DNA from: an uncultured Granulosicoccus sp. | GTDB lineage: Bacteria; Pseudomonadota; Gammaproteobacteria; Granulosicoccales; Granulosicoccaceae | NCBI GenBank assembly: GCA_947499955.1 | Contig: CANMQI010000002.1 | Span: 186,001-250,000 of the forward strand | Direction: 5' to 3' | DNA: 64,000 nt | In this document: positions 41,766-50,074 of the stretch, piece after piece | Numbering within the stretch: the stretch's first letter is position 1 | Layout: every line of letters starts with the position of its first letter | Program-made: the position numbers and the translations under genes | Notes under the pieces: model-generated | The model's input: the letters and a program-made list of their open reading frames with translations, nothing else | Databases searched by the model: none | What the model was told of the DNA's origin: nothing

Positions 41766-43418
41766 TCAGTCGATCGATTCCAGCAGCGCTCTTGGTGACA
41801 GCGCCGACGGGCTGACCTTCAGATCCAGTATGCAGGGCTTGTTGGCAGCCCTGGCACGCGCAAGTGCCGAGACGAATTCTGCCTGGTTGTGTACGGTTGC
41901 ACCAAAGCCACCGTAGGACTCAGCGAAGGCTGCGAAATTCGGATTGAACAGGTGGGTGCCACTGGGTCTTTTCGGGTAACGCTTTTGCTGATGCATTCTG
42001 ATGGTGCCATACATACCGTTGTTGGACACCAGCACGATGATATTGGCGCCGTATTGCATGGCGGTGCCAAATTCCTGAGACACCATCTGGAAGCAGCCGT
42101 CGCCTGCCAGACAGATGACCTCTCTGTCCGGATACTCCAGTTTTGCCGCAATGGCCGCCGGTAGTCCATACCCCATCGAGCCACTGGTCGGGGCCAGCTG
42201 CGTACGCCAGCCACGGTAGCGGTAATAGCGGTGCAGCCAGGCAGAGTAGTTGCCGGCACCATTGGTCAGAATGGCGTCATCTTCCAGCACCTTGTTCAGG
42301 TGGGTGATGACTTGCTCCATCTTGAGTTCCCCGGGCGTCTCCTCCGGCTTTTGCCAGGCTTCGAAATCGCTGCGGGCATCGCTCAACCACGGCGAGGCTG
42401 GCTGCGCCTTGCTTGGGGCCGCCGCTGCCAGTTGCATGGCAAATTCACCAGCGTTGGCAACAACTGCCAGGTTCGGACGATAGACGCGACCGATTTCCGA
42501 CGGGTCCGCATGTACATGAATCAGCTGCTGACTGGCCACGGGTGGTGTCAGCAGGGTATAGCCGCTGGTGGTCATCTCGCCCAGGCGTGTTCCCAGCGCC
42601 AGTATCACGTCTGCCGATTTGACACGTTTGGCAAGCGCCGGGTTGATGCCGATGCCAATGTCGCCGATGTAGCAGGGGTGACGATTGTCCAGATAGTCCT
42701 GACATCTGAAGGATGCGCCAACGGGTATGCCGGTGGCCTGTGCGAATTCGCCCAATGCAACTCCTGCCTTTTCCGACCAGGCGCCGCCACCGACGATGAT
42801 GAGTGGTCGTTCGGCTCCTTGCAGCATTTCCAATACGCTTGTCACGTCGGATTCGGCGGCCCTGCCACTGGGTAGTACCGCGACGGGTACGGGCGGGGCG
42901 TCTGTGTCGGCAGAGAGTATGTCTTCGGGCAGGGCCAGAATGACGGGGCCGGGTCTGCCGGATTGCGCGACATGAAAGGCGTGGCTGATGTATTCGGGCA
43001 GGCGATCGGTGCGGTCGACTTCACCGACCCACTTGGCCAGTGGGCCGAACATGGCCCGGTAATCGACTTCCTGAAAGGCCTCCCGGTCTCGCTGGTCGCT
43101 GGCCACCTGGCCGATGAACAGAACCATGGGCGTGGAATCCTGAAAGGCCACGTGCACACCGGATGAGGCATTGGTTGCACCGGGGCCGCGCGTCACGAAT
43201 GCCACGCCGACATCACCGGTGGCCTTGGCATGGGCTTCCGCCATCATGGCAGCGCCGCCTTCGTGTCGGCAGATGATGGTATCCACATCACTGTCGTAGA
43301 GACCGTCCAGTGCCGAGAGGTAGCTTTCACCAGGCACGCAATACACACGTCGTACGCCCTGATTTTCCAGGCACTCGACCAGTACTTTTCCGCCATGCCT
43401 GACGTCTGAGGTAGTCAT
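41766..43418 (-). CDS. Thiamine diphosphate-dependent enzyme, acetolactate-synthase-like
   Basis: A 550-residue ThDP enzyme. The N-terminal domain has YCVPGESYLSALDGL and CRHEGGAAMMAEAHAK, the latter carrying the catalytic Glu; the middle FAD/nucleotide-like domain follows (VGGGAWSEKAG, GDIGIGINPALAKR), and the C-terminal domain has SGSMGYGLPAAIAAKL and the ThDP-Mg motif GDGCFQMVSQEFGTAMQYGANI-IVLVSNN (in two parts), closing after about 28 residues as usual. Presence of the catalytic Glu argues against glyoxylate carboligase, which has Val there. It lies 56 bp downstream of the GntR gene in the same direction and opposite a hydroxyacid dehydrogenase/TRAP operon. Reaction unknown; carboligation or decarboxylation of a 2-oxo acid is expected. 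Confidence 0.88.
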   Translation of the reverse strand: MTTSDVRHGGKVLVECLENQGVRRVYCVPGESYLSALDGLYDSDVDTIICRHEGGAAMMAEAHAKATGDVGVAFVTRGPGATNASSGVHVAFQDSTPMVLFIGQVASDQRDREAFQEVDYRAMFGPLAKWVGEVDRTDRLPEYISHAFHVAQSGRPGPVILALPEDILSADTDAPPVPVAVLPSGRAAESDVTSVLEMLQGAERPLIIVGGGAWSEKAGVALGEFAQATGIPVGASFRCQDYLDNRHPCYIGDIGIGINPALAKRVKSADVILALGTRLGEMTTSGYTLLTPPVASQQLIHVHADPSEIGRVYRPNLAVVANAGEFAMQLAAAAPSKAQPASPWLSDARSDFEAWQKPEETPGELKMEQVITHLNKVLEDDAILTNGAGNYSAWLHRYYRYRGWRTQLAPTSGSMGYGLPAAIAAKLEYPDREVICLAGDGCFQMVSQEFGTAMQYGANIIVLVSNNGMYGTIRMHQQKRYPKRPSGTHLFNPNFAAFAESYGGFGATVHNQAEFVSALARARAANKPCILDLKVSPSALSPRALLESID

Positions 43419-43474
43419 CGTTGAATTGGGTCCCGTGTCGTGAACTTGATGGTGGTGGTGGCAGGCAGCCTGAA

Positions 43475-44215
43475 TCAGGCAAAATCCTTGCGGCTGGCCA
43501 GGCTTCTGGCCGAGTGTTCGAACCTGAGCCGGGTCGCAACGCGCGCGCCTTCCACATCCTTGGCCTGCAGTGCCGTCAGAACGGCATGATGTTCAGCGAG
43601 GATGTTCGGCCCGAATTCCGATGTTGCCGCGTTCTTCAGAAAGGCCGATCTCAGATTTGTCTGAAGGTTCGACTCGATCATGCCAACGACATCTTCGTAG
43701 TATCGGTTGGATGATGCCTGCGTGATGAGGCGGTAGAAAAGCAGCTCCGTGTCGACGCGCTCTTCCAGTGCTTCGGCAGGGCCTGTCTTGTCTGCAAGGG
43801 CAAGCCGCTCGTAGACGCTTTCGATTTCCGCCATCTGCTTGCTGGTGCGCATTTCCGCAGCCAGTGCCGATGCACCCGCCTGCACGCCGGTTCTGAGCTG
43901 TAGCAGCTGAACAATCTGCTTTCTGATCTCGAAGCAGGCAGGGCTGATTCTGAAGGCCGAGCGATGTTCACTCTGCGCGATGAAGGCACCAACGCCACGG
44001 CGTGAATCCACCACGCCATCGAATTTCAGCAATGAAATGGCTTCGCGTATCACGGTGCGCGCGACGCCGAATTGTTTCGACAATTCGTTTTCGGAAGGCA
44101 GTTTGTCTCCCGGGTTCAGCTGTTTGCTCTCGATGGAAGCCAGGATGGATGAGGCGACCTCATCGGGCAGGCGACGGGGTCGATCGATTCGATCAAATAG
44201 TCCGGTGGTGCTCAT
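43475..44215 (-). CDS. GntR/FadR-subfamily transcriptional regulator
   Basis: A 246-residue regulator with an N-terminal winged helix (LPDEVASSILASIESKQLNPG, PSENELSKQFGVARTVIREA) and an FCD ligand-binding domain (residues about 90-230) that usually binds a carboxylic acid with a metal. The gene is followed by the ThDP enzyme gene 56 bp downstream and faces a divergent dehydrogenase/TRAP operon. The 299-bp divergent region holds a perfect FadR-type site (44457-44473) and a partial one (TTGTCAGGCAG, 44237-44247) 21 bp from its own start, so it likely represses the operon and itself until the transported acid appears. Confidence 0.92.
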   Translation of the reverse strand: MSTTGLFDRIDRPRRLPDEVASSILASIESKQLNPGDKLPSENELSKQFGVARTVIREAISLLKFDGVVDSRRGVGAFIAQSEHRSAFRISPACFEIRKQIVQLLQLRTGVQAGASALAAEMRTSKQMAEIESVYERLALADKTGPAEALEERVDTELLFYRLITQASSNRYYEDVVGMIESNLQTNLRSAFLKNAATSEFGPNILAEHHAVLTALQAKDVEGARVATRLRFEHSARSLASRKDFA

Positions 44216-44270
44216 GTCGATAGCTCCCGTTTCATGTTGTCAGGCAGATCGCTAAGGGCTCGTGAAACAA

Positions 44271-44396
44271 TCAACCATCCATTTCAGTCGCCCCTGCATT
44301 CTGCCCTGCTGCGTTGTTCGTCGGTTAAATAGCCAACTATTCGCTCTCCTCACGCCTTGCTGGACAGGCGCAAGACCAACCGAAATGGATGGTTGA
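44271..44396. repeat. 126-bp foldback (MITE-like) intergenic element
   Basis: Terminal inverted repeats of 15 bp, TCAACCATCCATTTC at 44271-44285 and GAAATGGATGGTTGA at 44382-44396, are perfect. The interior is a weaker continuation of the same dyad and the centre holds AATAG-CCAA-CTATT (44328-44341), nearly at the midpoint. No coding content. It could be a non-autonomous palindromic repeat. No second copy exists in this window. Confidence 0.6.
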
Positions 44397-44456
44397 CTAT
44401 TCCCCGAACCCTAATGTAGCAAAAGCCGAATCAGGAACGTGAGTTAATCACATTTA

Positions 44457-44473
44457 CAGTTGTCAGACAACTG
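44457..44473. promoter_or_regulatory. FadR-subfamily GntR operator
   Basis: The 17-bp perfect palindrome CAGTTGTC-A-GACAACTG contains TTGTCAGACAA, which fits the FadR-subfamily pattern TNGTNNNACNA exactly. It is 41 bp ahead of the dehydrogenase start. The divergently encoded FCD-type GntR protein is the obvious binder. Confidence 0.75.
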
Positions 44474-44514
44474 ACTATATGATTTACTGGTTTGCAACTT
44501 AGAGGAACAGCACT

Positions 44515-45429
44515 ATGTCGAACGAGAAGGTGGGTTTTGTCGGTCTGGGTGGAATGGGCAGTGGCGTGGTCAAGAACCTCGTCGCCAAATCGGGATGTCC
44601 TGTCACGGTGTTCGACCTTGATGATGCCAAGATGGAGGCCGCCGTAGAGAACGGGGCTGAACGAGGCAAGAGCGTTCAGGACATTGCCGCGAATTGCACC
44701 ATTTTCGCAATCTGTGTCACCACGGCAGAGGTCGTGCAGGAGTTGTCTCTGGGGCCGAACGGGGTGCTGACTGCCATGCAGAAGGGTAGCGTGTTTCTCG
44801 ATCATACAACTGTGTCCCCCGAGCATGTGGACGTGATGAATGCCGCCTGTGCAGAACACGGGGTGCTCTATGCAGAGGCGCCCATGACGCGTACGCCGAT
44901 TCACGCACAGCGTGGTGAGGTCAATGTTCTGTTTGGTGGAGAGGAGTCATTGCTGGAACGTCTGCGGCCGGTATTCGATGCCTATGCGGAAAACATCTTT
45001 CACGTCGGTCCCATCGGGCACGCCACCCGTCTGAAGCTGATCCACAACTACATTGCCTTTGCCAATGTTGCGTCCTGGTGCGAGGGTTTTGCACTGGCGG
45101 CCCATGAAGGGCTGGACATGTCCAAGGTCATCGGCATCATTTCGGCCGCAGGCGGTAAATCGGGAATGATGGATCTGTACGGCGAGGCCACGTTGAAGCG
45201 TGATTTCACACCGCATATGTCGCTGTCCAATGCGCAGAAGGACGTTCGTTACTACGCCGAGTGGATCGAGCAGGCCGGGCTGCCCGGCTTCATGGCGCAG
45301 ACCGTACACCAGACTTATGCACTGGCTTCCATCATGGGGCACGGCGACGAAGGCTGTTCGGCCGTCATCAAGGCCTATGAATCCCTGTCGGGTGTGGAAG
45401 CTTGCCTGGAGGATGAGAAAAAAAGCTAG
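44515..45429 (+). CDS. 3-hydroxyisobutyrate dehydrogenase-family oxidoreductase
   Basis: A 304-residue beta-hydroxyacid dehydrogenase. The nucleotide-binding GFVGLGGMGSGVVKNL opens the Rossmann domain; the substrate-binding segment with DAPVSG in other members reads AEAPMTRTPIHAQRGEV here; the catalytic lysine and asparagine lie in GHATRLKLIHNYI near residue 170. Family members reduce or oxidise 3-hydroxyisobutyrate, tartronate semialdehyde, 6-phosphogluconate or sulfolactaldehyde. The changed substrate loop suggests a less common substrate. AGAGGAAC precedes the ATG. First gene of the TRAP operon, so the transported acid is probably its substrate or a precursor. Confidence 0.88.
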   Translation: MSNEKVGFVGLGGMGSGVVKNLVAKSGCPVTVFDLDDAKMEAAVENGAERGKSVQDIAANCTIFAICVTTAEVVQELSLGPNGVLTAMQKGSVFLDHTTVSPEHVDVMNAACAEHGVLYAEAPMTRTPIHAQRGEVNVLFGGEESLLERLRPVFDAYAENIFHVGPIGHATRLKLIHNYIAFANVASWCEGFALAAHEGLDMSKVIGIISAAGGKSGMMDLYGEATLKRDFTPHMSLSNAQKDVRYYAEWIEQAGLPGFMAQTVHQTYALASIMGHGDEGCSAVIKAYESLSGVEACLEDEKKS

Positions 45430-45525
45430 TCCGATCCTTGTCGACTGGTCCGGACAAGGCAGGCATGAATCCCGAGGAATAACCATAAAGCGATTGCAGT
45501 ACACACCACACCACTGGAGAGAAGC

Positions 45526-46497
45526 ATGTACATAAGAACGATATTGAGCGCAGGCGTGATGCTCGCCATGAGCACGAGCGCCATGGCGCAGGATGTGACC
45601 CTGCGCCTGGCGCACTTCGCCGCCGAGAGTCACCCGGGGCATACCGCTGCGGTTCAGTTTGCAGACAAGGTTGCCGAACGAACCAACGGTTCTGTCACCA
45701 TCGAGCTGTATCCGGCCAACCAGTTGGGCTCACCACCCGAACAGTTGGAGCAGACCATTCTGGGTGCCATCGACATGAACCTGCCCACCCATGGCGGCCT
45801 GGACAAGTACGAGCGAGCGTTTGGTACGGTCATGACACCGTTTGCCTTTTCAGGCTACGAACACGCCCATGAAGTGCTCGATGGGCCGTTCACCGAGTGG
45901 ACGGCGCCGTTGCTGGAAGCGCAGGGTCTCATCATGCTCTCTCACTGGGAGTACGGCTTCAGGAACATCACCAACTCACAGCACCCCATCAACAGCCCGG
46001 ATGATGTCAAGGGCCTGAAACTGCGTACGCCACCTGAACTGCAGATAGTCGCAGCAATGGAAGGGTTGGGAGCGGCGACTACGCAGATTGCCTTTCCCGA
46101 GCTGCCCAATGCCTTGAACCAGGGCGTGGTGGATGGCCAGGAAAATCCCATCGGCGTGATCTACCACTACAAGCTGGATGAGTTTCAGAAACATCTGGCT
46201 CTGACGCGGCATGTGTACAACTCGATGGTGCACGTGGTGAACAAGGACAGCTGGAACCAGTTGAGCGCAGAGCAACAGAGCATTCTTCGAGAAGAAAGTG
46301 CCGCTGCGGCGCAGCTGATGCGCGATGCTGTTCTGGCGCAGGAGAAAGCGGAAATTGCCGAGCTGGCAGAGCGCGGCATGGAAGTGACCGAGCCGGACCT
46401 GGCACCGTTCGCAGCCTTGATGGGACCGGCAAGGGAACGCGTCGCTGAATACAGCGGCGAAGAGAACATGACAACCTTCCTGGGACTATTGGATTAG
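45526..46497 (+). CDS. TRAP transporter substrate-binding protein (DctP family)
   Basis: Periplasmic binding protein of 323 residues for a TRAP (Na+-driven) carboxylate importer. Signal peptide residues 1-22 (cleavage after AMA). Mature part starts DVTLRLAHFAAESHPGHTA; the LRTPPELQIVAAMEGLGA segment contains the conserved Arg that salt-bridges the substrate carboxylate, and FPELPNALNQGVVDGQENPI is the DctP signature. GGAGAG before the ATG. It is followed by two strong hairpins (46504-46599) before the membrane genes, as often seen when the binding protein is made in excess. Ligand class: organic acid, unresolved. Confidence 0.92.
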   Translation: MYIRTILSAGVMLAMSTSAMAQDVTLRLAHFAAESHPGHTAAVQFADKVAERTNGSVTIELYPANQLGSPPEQLEQTILGAIDMNLPTHGGLDKYERAFGTVMTPFAFSGYEHAHEVLDGPFTEWTAPLLEAQGLIMLSHWEYGFRNITNSQHPINSPDDVKGLKLRTPPELQIVAAMEGLGAATTQIAFPELPNALNQGVVDGQENPIGVIYHYKLDEFQKHLALTRHVYNSMVHVVNKDSWNQLSAEQQSILREESAAAAQLMRDAVLAQEKAEIAELAERGMEVTEPDLAPFAALMGPARERVAEYSGEENMTTFLGLLD

Positions 46498-46503
46498 CGG
46501 CTC

Positions 46504-46549
46504 GTCCACCTGGGAATGAGGGCTTTGAACCCGCAATCATCAGGTGGAC
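46504..46549 (+). terminator. First intercistronic hairpin after the TRAP binding-protein gene
   Basis: GTCCACCTG (46504-46512) and CAGGTGGAC (46541-46549) form a perfect 9-bp stem with a 28-nt loop, 7 bp after the binding-protein stop codon. No T-run follows. It probably stabilises the upstream message. Confidence 0.5.
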
Positions 46550-46568
46550 AAATCACTACCACCAATCC

Positions 46569-46599
46569 GGTAGCGGGCCGATACATCCTGCCCGCTACC
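46569..46599 (+). terminator. Second intercistronic hairpin before the TRAP large permease gene
   Basis: GGTAGCGGGC (46569-46578) and GCCCGCTACC (46590-46599) form a perfect 10-bp stem with an 11-nt loop, 22 bp before dctM. No T-run. Together with the first hairpin it likely sets unequal expression of binding protein and permease. Confidence 0.5.
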
Positions 46600-46621
46600 G
46601 TCAATCGGAGCTGAATGCCAG

Positions 46622-47908
46622 ATGGTTACCTTCCTGATTCTGGGCGTACTGATCCTGCTGATATTTGCCGGAATCCCCATAGCGATAGCCTTGGGTCTGA
46701 CGGCGGCAGGGTTCTATATATTCCTGGGTGATTACAACATCCTGATGATGCTGCCACAGCGCATGTACTCGGCCACAACCGGTTTTACCCTGCTGGCCAT
46801 TCCGTTCTTCATTCTGGCCGGCAACCTCATGAATACCGGGGGAATCACACACCGCATTTTCCGGTTCGCCGATGCCGTGGTGGGGCAGATTCGAGGCGGT
46901 CTCGGACAGGTCAATGTGCTGGCTTCACTGTTCTTCTCGGGCATGTCGGGAGCGGCCGTGGCCGATGCCGCAGGGTTGGGTCAGGTTGAGCTGAAGGCAA
47001 TGAAGGATCGGGGGTACGATCTAGAATTCTCGGCCGCGATCACGGCTGCATCATCAACCATAGGACCGGTCTTTCCACCGTCCATTCCCTTTGTACTGTA
47101 TTCCTCGATAACCGGCGTTTCTGTCTCCAAGCTCTTTCTGGCAGGCGTGGTCCCGGGTTTGCTGATGGCCGTGGCGCTCATGTGCGCCGTGTACATCGTG
47201 GCCCTGAAAAACGATATGCCACGCCGGGATTACACGGACTGGCCCGAGATCTTTCGCAGCTTTCTGGACAGTGTGCTATCGCTCATCACGCCGGTCATCA
47301 TCATCGCCGGCATATTCGGTGGCCTGTTCACCCCGACCGAGGCAGGTGTTGCGGCATCGGCCTACGCCTTGTTCCTCTCCATGTTCGTGTACCGGGAAGT
47401 GAAGTTGGGTGATCTGCCGGCCATCCTCTGGGAGACCCTGGTTCATACCATACGCGTCATGTTCGTGATTGCCTGTGCCGGATTCTTCGGCTGGCTTCTG
47501 ATTCATCAACGCATTCCTGATCAGCTGGTCAGTGGCATGCTTGCATTTTCGGAGACTCCCTGGGTGGTCATGGCAATCATCGTGGTGACCTTGTTGATAC
47601 TGGGAATGTTTCTGGAGGGAATTGCCGTTATCGTGTTGACCGTTCCCCTGTTTCTGCCGGTTGTGAACGAGCTGGGTATGGATCCCATTCAGTTCGGTGT
47701 CATCATGATCATGTGTTCCATGGTCGGTCTGTTGACCCCGCCCGTTGGCATGGTGCTGTTTGCCGTGTCATCCATAGCGGAGCTCACGGTGGCCAGGCTG
47801 TCGAAGGCGTTGATGCCTTATCTGCTGGGCATCATGCTGGTGCTGTTGGCGGTCATCTGCATACCTCAAATATCAACCTGGCTGCCGTATGCGGTGATGG
47901 GACGATGA
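46622..47908 (+). CDS. TRAP transporter large permease (DctM family)
   Basis: Inner-membrane subunit of 428 residues with about twelve membrane segments, the ion-coupled transport unit. It begins VTFLILGVLILLIFAGIPIA; the conserved loops LLAIPFFILAGNLMN, FFSGMSGAAVADAAGLGQVE and AASSTIGPVFPPSIPFVLY match DctM, as do GGLFTPTEAGVAASAYAL and the end segment MCSMVGLLTPPVGMVLFAV. Stop overlaps the dctQ start (ATGA). The gene order here is P-M-Q, while P-Q-M is the more common order. Confidence 0.94.
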   Translation: MVTFLILGVLILLIFAGIPIAIALGLTAAGFYIFLGDYNILMMLPQRMYSATTGFTLLAIPFFILAGNLMNTGGITHRIFRFADAVVGQIRGGLGQVNVLASLFFSGMSGAAVADAAGLGQVELKAMKDRGYDLEFSAAITAASSTIGPVFPPSIPFVLYSSITGVSVSKLFLAGVVPGLLMAVALMCAVYIVALKNDMPRRDYTDWPEIFRSFLDSVLSLITPVIIIAGIFGGLFTPTEAGVAASAYALFLSMFVYREVKLGDLPAILWETLVHTIRVMFVIACAGFFGWLLIHQRIPDQLVSGMLAFSETPWVVMAIIVVTLLILGMFLEGIAVIVLTVPLFLPVVNELGMDPIQFGVIMIMCSMVGLLTPPVGMVLFAVSSIAELTVARLSKALMPYLLGIMLVLLAVICIPQISTWLPYAVMGR

Positions 47909-48402
47909 TGCTGCAATACATCGATACGGTCGCGGGCAAGACTCTGCGCGCCATTGCCATGTTGTGTCTGGTGAGCCTGTTTTTTCTGCTGTTCATCAAT
48001 GTGATGGCCAGAACCTTTCAGTTTGCAGGCTTTGCCTGGTTTGATGAAGTGGTGCAGGGCTTGTTTGCCTGGATGGTCTTCATCGGGGCTGCCGCGCTGT
48101 GGCGAGAGCGTGATCATTTCGTGGTTACCTGGCTGCAGGACTCACTGGGTGATACGCGTCTTGCTGCCGTACTGCGACTGCTGGTGACCCTGCTGTGTCT
48201 GTGCTTTCTGCTGGTCATGACGTACTACGGTTATCGGATATGGGATCGGAACACCGCGCTGACCCCGATACTGCAACTTCCAGGCTCGCTGCTGTATGTC
48301 GTCATTCCCATCGCCGGCGCGGTCATGACAGTCTATTCAGTTCGTGACCTTGTCGTTTCGCTACTCGATATTTTCAACTCAAACGGAGATTCCAACGCAT
48401 GA
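47905..48402 (+). CDS. TRAP transporter small permease (DctQ family)
   Basis: A 165-residue membrane protein with four helices (about residues 14-35, 50-68, 85-110, 128-152), the helper subunit of the TRAP transporter. The family pattern FFLLFINVMARTFQFAGFAWFDEVVQ and AWMVFIGAAALWRERDHF is present. I start at ATG 47905, overlapping dctM by four bases; the frame stays open to 47713 but that part is inside dctM. It ends ATGA-coupled to the NIPSNAP gene. Confidence 0.92.
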   Translation: MMLQYIDTVAGKTLRAIAMLCLVSLFFLLFINVMARTFQFAGFAWFDEVVQGLFAWMVFIGAAALWRERDHFVVTWLQDSLGDTRLAAVLRLLVTLLCLCFLLVMTYYGYRIWDRNTALTPILQLPGSLLYVVIPIAGAVMTVYSVRDLVVSLLDIFNSNGDSNA

Positions 48403-48731
48403 TCTACGATTTACGAACCTATGTCTGCCGGCCAGGCACCATCAAGAAACACATGAAACTCTATGAGGATCATGGCTGGGCACCTCAGTCGAAGCATCTG
48501 GGTAATCCGGTTGTCTACGGCGCAGTGGAAACCGGTGATGTGAATTCCTACGTTCACATCTGGATCTACAAGAGCGCGGCAGATCGTGCCGAGAAGCGCA
48601 AGGCCATGGCGGCAGATCCGGATTGGCAGAAGTTCCTGAAGCTCAGTGCCGAGGCAGGTAATCTGGTCAGCCAGACCAATACCATTCTGACCCCGGCTTC
48701 ATTCTTCACGCCGCCGACAACGCCGTCCTGA
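48399..48731 (+). CDS. NIPSNAP-family protein
   Basis: A 110-residue small protein with the NIPSNAP ferredoxin-like alpha/beta fold: MIYDLRTYVCRPGTIKKHM at the start and VNSYVHIWIYKSAADRAEKR near residue 48, then WQKFLKL. Overlap with dctQ (ATGA) makes it part of the TRAP operon. Bacterial NIPSNAP proteins are often found next to catabolic enzymes and may bind or modify small carbonyl compounds; no function is proved. It is the last gene of the unit; the next gene is convergent, one base after its stop. Confidence 0.85.
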   Translation: MIYDLRTYVCRPGTIKKHMKLYEDHGWAPQSKHLGNPVVYGAVETGDVNSYVHIWIYKSAADRAEKRKAMAADPDWQKFLKLSAEAGNLVSQTNTILTPASFFTPPTTPS

Positions 48732-48732
48732 T

Positions 48733-49791
48733 TTAACCGGCATCCACGGGCAGGCAGTCATCCACGTAAAGATGACTGCACCCCGAGACATCTTCAACCC
48801 TGTGGGTATTTTCGCTGGTCGTCGTCAGATACTGCGGCCCGATCGGCACCTTGCCAGCGCCGCCTGGCAGGTCGAGCACATAGTGTGGCTGGCAGAGGCC
48901 CGACACCGGTCCGCGCAGTTCCTTCATCAGCGCCTGGCCCTGTTCTATGGATGTGCGGAAATGGCGTGTGCCCTTTGCCAGATCACCGTGGTGCAGGTAG
49001 TAGGGTTTGACGCGGTTGACCAGCAGCTTTCTGAACAGTCTGGTCAGCACATCGACATTGTCGTTGATGTTCCTGAGCAGGACCGACTGACTCAGCAAGG
49101 GAATGCCGGCATCGGCCAGCAAGGCCAGTTTCTCGCACACCTGTGGCGTCAGTTCATCGGGGTGGTTGACATGCAGAATCAGGTAGACAGCCGGGTGCTG
49201 CTTCAAGGCTGCAATCAGCTCATCGTTTATCTTGTCCGGGGCCACGGTGGGTACTCGGGTATGGAATCGAACAATACCGATATGCTCCATGCCCTTGAGC
49301 TCCTCGATGATGTGTGACAAGCGTCGGGGGGAGAGGGTGAGCGGATCCCCGCCACTGAGAATGACCTCCCACAGTTTCTTGTCCGCCCGGATGTAATCCA
49401 GCGCACTGTCGAGCTGCGAGGGCGTCAAGCCTGCATTGCCAGAGCCGACGTTCTCTCGCCTGAAGCAATACCGGCAATACACGGCGCAGGTCTGCACGAC
49501 ATTCAGCAGCACCCGATCCTCATAGCGGTGAATGATGCCGGGCAGCGGTGAGTGAGCATGATCGCCGATGGGGTCGCTGGATTCGGCAGACGTCTCCTCA
49601 AGCTCGGCAGCAGAGGGCACGAACTGCTCGAACACGCCGGCATTCTCGGCGCTGGTGATGGTGTCCATGACATGCGGGGTGATGGCCACCGAGAATTTGC
49701 GGATGACCTGGCTGATATCGTCGCTCTGTTCGGGGGAGATGACGCTGTTCTCCATCAACCCTTTCACGTCACGTACCGTCTGTCTCTTCAC
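48733..49791 (-). CDS. Lysine 2,3-aminomutase-like radical SAM protein
   Basis: A radical SAM/PLP enzyme of about 352 residues. The iron-sulfur cluster motif is CAVYCRYCF (CX3CX2C). The lysine-substrate features of LAM are kept: GDLAKGTRHFRTS, equivalent to the region with Asp293, and LDLPGGAGKVP, equivalent to the region with Asp330. The EF-P-modifying EpmB lacks the latter motif, so LAM (making beta-lysine) is favoured. The open frame reaches a TTG at 49857, but homology begins near QTVRDVKGL, so I place the start at the GTG at 49791; an ATG at 49755 with AAAGGG ahead of it is another option. The C-terminal zinc cysteines of clostridial LAM are absent. No ablB acetyltransferase gene is adjacent. 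Confidence 0.85.
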   Translation of the reverse strand: MKRQTVRDVKGLMENSVISPEQSDDISQVIRKFSVAITPHVMDTITSAENAGVFEQFVPSAAELEETSAESSDPIGDHAHSPLPGIIHRYEDRVLLNVVQTCAVYCRYCFRRENVGSGNAGLTPSQLDSALDYIRADKKLWEVILSGGDPLTLSPRRLSHIIEELKGMEHIGIVRFHTRVPTVAPDKINDELIAALKQHPAVYLILHVNHPDELTPQVCEKLALLADAGIPLLSQSVLLRNINDNVDVLTRLFRKLLVNRVKPYYLHHGDLAKGTRHFRTSIEQGQALMKELRGPVSGLCQPHYVLDLPGGAGKVPIGPQYLTTTSENTHRVEDVSGCSHLYVDDCLPVDAG

Positions 49792-50074
49792 TACCAATAC
49801 CCGCTCTGTTTGACCATGGATGCATCTGCTGCCGAGCCGTTCGCACTGTTCAGACAATGCGGTTCCCTTGTCTGATGCAGAGAAACCCGGTTCGCTTGCA
49901 ATGGTGGTGCACGGTACAGTAGAAACAGCTTATCTGCTTCCGTTGCGGGCAGATACAGGGATATTGTCTATGAAGTTTCATCCGCCAAGGGCAGCACAGC
50001 AAGCTGAACTCGCAGTTGTCATGGCGCGGGCTGTCATGCCCTGAGCCTGCTGGTCGGTGCGCTGGCAGCAGAAA

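Noticed and set aside
41766-43418. ThDP enzyme as glyoxylate carboligase
   Set aside because: The catalytic Glu is present in CRHEGGAA, whereas glyoxylate carboligase has Val at that place.
47713-47904. N-terminal extension of the TRAP small permease
   Set aside because: It lies wholly inside dctM; the ATGA overlap at 47905 gives a standard DctQ start.
48733-49791. Radical SAM protein as EF-P lysine aminomutase EpmB
   Set aside because: It keeps the D-x-P-G-G-x-G-K segment of true lysine 2,3-aminomutase, which EpmB lacks; epmA is not nearby.
49858-50044. 74-residue plus-strand frame between the aminomutase and phoX
   Set aside because: No ribosome site or family features; it overlaps the upstream region of the aminomutase gene.
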